Source of the DNA: Saccoglossus kowalevskii
Lineage: Eukaryota; Hemichordata; Enteropneusta; Harrimaniidae
DNA: 20,595 nt
Reading direction: 5' to 3'
Assembly: GCF_000003605.2 (NCBI RefSeq)
Contig: NW_003134371.1
Span: 6,179 to 26,773 of the forward strand
The notes under the pieces were generated by a model. It was not told the origin of the DNA, did not search any database, and saw nothing but the letters and a program-made list of their open reading frames with translations. Position numbers and translations under genes: made by a program. This document shows positions 19,001-20,595 of the stretch, in pieces (position 1 is the first letter of the stretch; every line of letters starts with the position of its first letter).

Positions 19001-20575
19001 GTCAAACAAAAATTGAACTGCATTATAATATCACAGAACACAAGTCTGAACATGGTAGATATTTTTGATTTCAAATAGGGGATATCGATGAGTAGTGTTA
19101 AATTCAAATTGTTAAAAGTAAGACAGGATCATCTCTTCACAGAATTCAGAATGACTGCAATGTTTCTCGCCTTTAAAGTCATTCCAACAGAGACAGTACA
19201 ACATGCATACTACAATATTAACTTACAAGTTTAGCTTTATATAATAATAGCAGCAAACATTTGCACACTTAATTACATTATTTATTGCAGTGTAGCCTCA
19301 TTCACAATAAAAAAATAGATGATACCATAGTTGTAAAAATATAGAAGGGTATGTTACATACTGATATACAAATCTGAATTATCAGGACACAGTTCTATCA
19401 ATGTTTCACATAAAGAGCCAATTAGAATTTGTTTTGAGATCACATGACACTGTTCAACCAATCGGCACCTACCTTCTCTTTTCTAACTTTTGCACTATTC
19501 TTCTTTTCTTTCTCCAATTCACGTCGCATATCCTGCAGGTGTAGTCGTAATTCTTCATTTGTGCTTTTAAGATTACTCATAGCCTGGCTCACTTGTGGTT
19601 TCATGGGACTACGTCCAAGCTTTGGACTCTTAGTTGGTGAACCATTAACCGATGGAGGCCGATCAGATTTACTGCTGCTAGACAAAAAATATATTAAAGC
19701 GCTGTCATTATGCCATACGCATTTGAATTTTGGGGGAAATTTTGCACACTTTCATAAATGCCTATAATTTCTTTGGTAATAACGCTGGACATAATTTGGC
19801 AGTGGCTATTGGAATTGAAAAGTGGCAGAACTTGTGATCGTCAAAATGTAATGGATGTATAGTTAAATTAATGATATAAAATAAAATAGACAAAAAAAAT
19901 CAACGAGATGTTTAAAATGAAATCCATGTGGTAATGTGAAATTAAATTAGAATTCAATTATAAATTATCAAGATTCAGCAGCCATTTTATGGTTGATCAT
20001 AATGAACCTCAAAATGTAACTCAAAATGAAATAATTTTTTTATGTTTTCCCTCTTGTGAAATTAACTCAATTTTAATAAAGTACAGATAATTTGAAACCG
20101 AGTAAATATCCACACTATTGTATTCAATGAGAGTTAAAACCAGTGGTGTCTTTCACACACTGCCAATCATATACAAATATATTGACGACTGACACGCACT
20201 ACTAATATCATTTTACATAGTGATACGTATGGATTACAATATTTATACTGTAATCTAACAACACCTGGCAGGTTCCTGACTACAATTTAAAATCTGACCA
20301 GTTTCACGTACAACCTTCTGAGAAAAACAGTATTGATTATATATTTCAACTTACGAAGTCACAGGAACCTTTCTAGGTGTGCCGCCTGTCACGTTGGTGG
20401 TCTTTTTACACTCTTCATTGATCTCCATAATAAGACTTTTTTCATGTCTTTCAGACTGCACCATAATTTCTTTTTCTTTCTGGGCATGAGATCGAACGTC
20501 TGATCTAAGCTGAATCAGTTCGTCATCCTGACTGCGCAGCTTTTCTCTCAGCTTGTCAACATCTTTCATTTTTTC
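12982..20575 (-). CDS. Coiled-coil protein, C-terminal 414 residues (5' end outside window)
   Basis: Eight exons join in phase as complement(12982..13050, 13715..13876, 15349..15555, 15764..15872, 16751..16938, 18262..18345, 19473..19677, 20355..20575). The product starts with a charged helix (DKLREKLRSQDDELIQLR) ending INEECKK and TPRKVPVT. Next come a Ser/Pro linker (GSPTKSPKLGRSPMKP), a second helix (NEELRLHLQDMRRELEKEKK) and a long K/E/Q-rich rod. A Ser-rich linker with a leucine-rich helix (RLLRHLQERVKHLREENMAL) follows, then a last helix (SLERQLREAQEK) and VQSELSSASMR. Leu spacing fits heptads throughout. Such proteins usually serve as dimeric scaffolds at centrosomes, cilia or cytoskeleton, but the sequence does not tell which. 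I do not recognise the family and give no symbol. The N-terminal part, with any other domain, lies beyond 20595. Confidence 0.88.
13715..13876 (-). CDS. Coiled-coil gene exon, 54 codons
   Basis: Phase 0-0, acceptor TTTTTTCAG and donor GTCAGT. Starts SEDGSTTSQ, then heptad-like SLERQLREAQEK and ITKLQSALTHQTK. The initial Ser/Thr-rich piece continues the linker of the exon before it. Confidence 0.9.
13877..15348 (-). other. Coiled-coil gene intron with repeat fragment
   Basis: A 1.47-kb phase-0 intron. Its only clear structure is the fish-like repeat fragment at 14770-14960. Otherwise AT-rich and featureless. Confidence 0.8.
14770..14960 (-). repeat. Interspersed-repeat fragment of a type common in fish genomes
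   Basis: The minus strand contains GCGACAGGAAGGGCATCCGA, then GTAAAAAC, CAAACAAAATATG and ATCCGC with GGCAACCCC further on. From memory this order of words matches a highly repeated sequence in teleost genomes that ends non-LTR or SINE-type elements. The family cannot be named without a search. The stretch has higher GC than the intron around it and open frames on both strands, which I do not regard as genes. Confidence 0.5.
15349..15555 (-). CDS. Coiled-coil gene exon, Ser-rich linker and leucine helix
   Basis: Phase 0-0, 69 codons, acceptor CTACAG and donor GTACGT. A low-complexity DQSSASFSSSASQNSETS is followed by the helix IRLLRHLQERVKHLREENMA and then a flexible GYSMSGQSDSGTMEDLTPL. The serine blocks suggest a phosphorylated hinge between two coils. 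Shadow frames on the same strand (15414-15724) lack these features. Confidence 0.9.
15764..15872 (-). CDS. Coiled-coil gene exon, 36 codons plus one base
   Basis: Begins with the last base of an Arg codon split as AG|G and encodes RMKESSRKMETMFKS, then QRQIEKLERDLRRARA before donor GTAAGT. The acceptor CACTAAG is poor in pyrimidines just upstream, so splicing here may depend on exon signals. Confidence 0.88.
15873..16750 (-). other. Coiled-coil gene intron with LINE tail
   Basis: An 878-nt phase-2 intron. It contains a short LINE-like tail (16629-16737) only about a dozen bases into the intron from its donor. No other structure seen. Confidence 0.8.
16629..16737 (-). mobile_element. 5'-truncated LINE-like 3' end with poly(A) tail
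   Basis: On the minus strand about 85 bp ending GAAATAAAAATATTG...AAATAAAAT is followed by an A19 tail (T19 at 16629-16647). The identical 11-mer AAGATATTTTT flanks it at 16623-16633 and 16738-16748, as a target-site duplication would, though its T part merges with the tail. Same orientation as the host gene. No coding part remains. Confidence 0.5.
16751..16938 (-). CDS. Coiled-coil gene exon, long charged rod
   Basis: Sixty-two codons plus AG of a split Arg. Encodes EHLEELNKLQKAVGKDD, REIMSKDNELKEI, then WKEETAQKMARKFEEELNKE. Acceptor TTTACAG, donor GTAAAA. Almost all residues are helix formers with alternating charge. Confidence 0.9.
16939..18261 (-). other. Coiled-coil gene intron with DNA transposon
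   Basis: A 1.32-kb phase-0 intron, of which 826 bp is the TTAA-flanked inverted-repeat element at 17366-18191. The rest is AT-rich. Confidence 0.8.
17362..18195. mobile_element. Non-autonomous DNA transposon (MITE-like), TTAA target duplication
   Basis: AGTGCCTGTGAAAT at 17366-17379 recurs as its exact reverse complement at 18178-18191. Both ends are flanked outward by TTAA (17362-17365 and 18192-18195). TTAA duplication is typical of piggyBac-type transposition, but the ends do not start with the usual CCC, so the superfamily is open. The 826-bp body holds a 101-codon open frame at 17384-17689 and a short one ending near 17819. Neither shows transposase motifs, so it is probably a cargo-less deletion derivative. 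Confidence 0.65.
18262..18345 (-). CDS. Coiled-coil gene short exon, 28 codons
   Basis: Phase 0-0, acceptor CCACAG and donor GTGAGC. Encodes EADLKRLRVQLDRGKNG then EMEALRDRLVK, joining the helices on each side in register. At 84 nt it could be skipped without breaking the frame. Its GC content is higher than in the other exons. Confidence 0.87.
18346..19472 (-). other. Coiled-coil gene intron
   Basis: A 1.13-kb phase-0 intron. Open frames at 18491-18691, 18611-18865 and 18802-19068 have no splice support or recognised motifs. I see no repeat with defined ends. Confidence 0.75.
19473..19677 (-). CDS. Coiled-coil gene exon, Ser/Pro linker then helix
   Basis: Starts with the last base of a split Ser codon. 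Encodes SSKSDRPPSVNG, the S-P cluster SPTKSPKLGRSPMKP, then STNEELRLHLQDMRRELEKE and VRKEK before donor GTAGGT. Acceptor TTTTTTGTCTAG. The linker is basic and carries two full S-P-x-K sites. Confidence 0.9.
19678..20354 (-). other. Coiled-coil gene intron
   Basis: A 677-nt phase-2 intron with donor GTAAGT. AT-rich and without visible repeats or coding signals. Confidence 0.8.
20355..20575 (-). CDS. Coiled-coil gene first exon in window, 73 codons plus two bases
   Basis: Acceptor TTCTTTGCAG at 20576 onwards shows that the gene continues to the right. Encodes EKMKDVDKLREKLRSQDDEL, HAQKEKEIMVQ, KSLIMEINEECKK and GGTPRKVPVT. The INEEC...TPRKV segment, where the coil ends, would be the best probe for family identity. 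Confidence 0.9.
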
Positions 20576-20595
20576 CTGCAAAGAATTATTAAATT

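Noticed and set aside
1-20595. tRNA, rRNA and CRISPR features
   Set aside because: I saw no A/B-box pairs with cloverleaf potential, no rRNA-like blocks and no regularly spaced repeats, and the window is eukaryotic.

Overview
The window is animal nuclear DNA: genes are broken into short exons with GT/AG introns, most of the sequence is AT-rich non-coding DNA, and there are several dead retroelement pieces. The repeats and the domain types suggest a marine invertebrate, possibly an invertebrate deuterostome such as a hemichordate. That placement is a guess from sequence style and no gene here fixes it. I found three genes by joining exons by hand, and every intron phase agrees across each join.

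Region 1 (1-3963, minus strand): the 5' part of a secreted or surface Ly6/uPAR three-finger protein, with a signal-peptide exon, one complete cysteine-rich domain (three exons) and the first two exons of a second domain. The gene runs off the left edge. Its introns hold a LINE 3' fragment (about 1740-2095) and a GC-rich stretch that may be a lone LTR (about 3013-3575).

Region 2 (3964-8500): a 2.05 kb spacer with another dead LINE piece, followed by a complete four-exon plus-strand gene for a single-domain, 126-residue Ly6-like secreted protein. It has the same exon plan as region 1. The two genes are head-to-head and look like diverged duplicates. Intron 2 of the second gene carries a LINE reverse-transcriptase fragment beside a 29-nt palindrome.

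Region 3 (8500-11720): non-coding spacer between convergent genes. It holds a CTCF-like motif next to a perfect CRE palindrome, a two-copy 36-bp repeat, a G14 tract and an unexplained 115-codon ORF.

Region 4 (11720-20595, minus strand): the 3' end of a coiled-coil protein gene. Eight phase-consistent exons give the last 414 residues, followed by a 3' UTR of about 1.2 kb. The protein has long charged heptad-rich segments separated by a Ser/Pro linker with CDK-type sites and a Ser-rich linker. I cannot name the family. Its introns hold an 826-bp TTAA-flanked inverted-repeat DNA element, a short LINE tail with a target-site duplication, and a repeat fragment resembling one widespread in fish genomes.

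The two Ly6 genes probably act outside the cell, while the coiled-coil protein looks like an internal scaffold. Nothing in the sequence links their functions.
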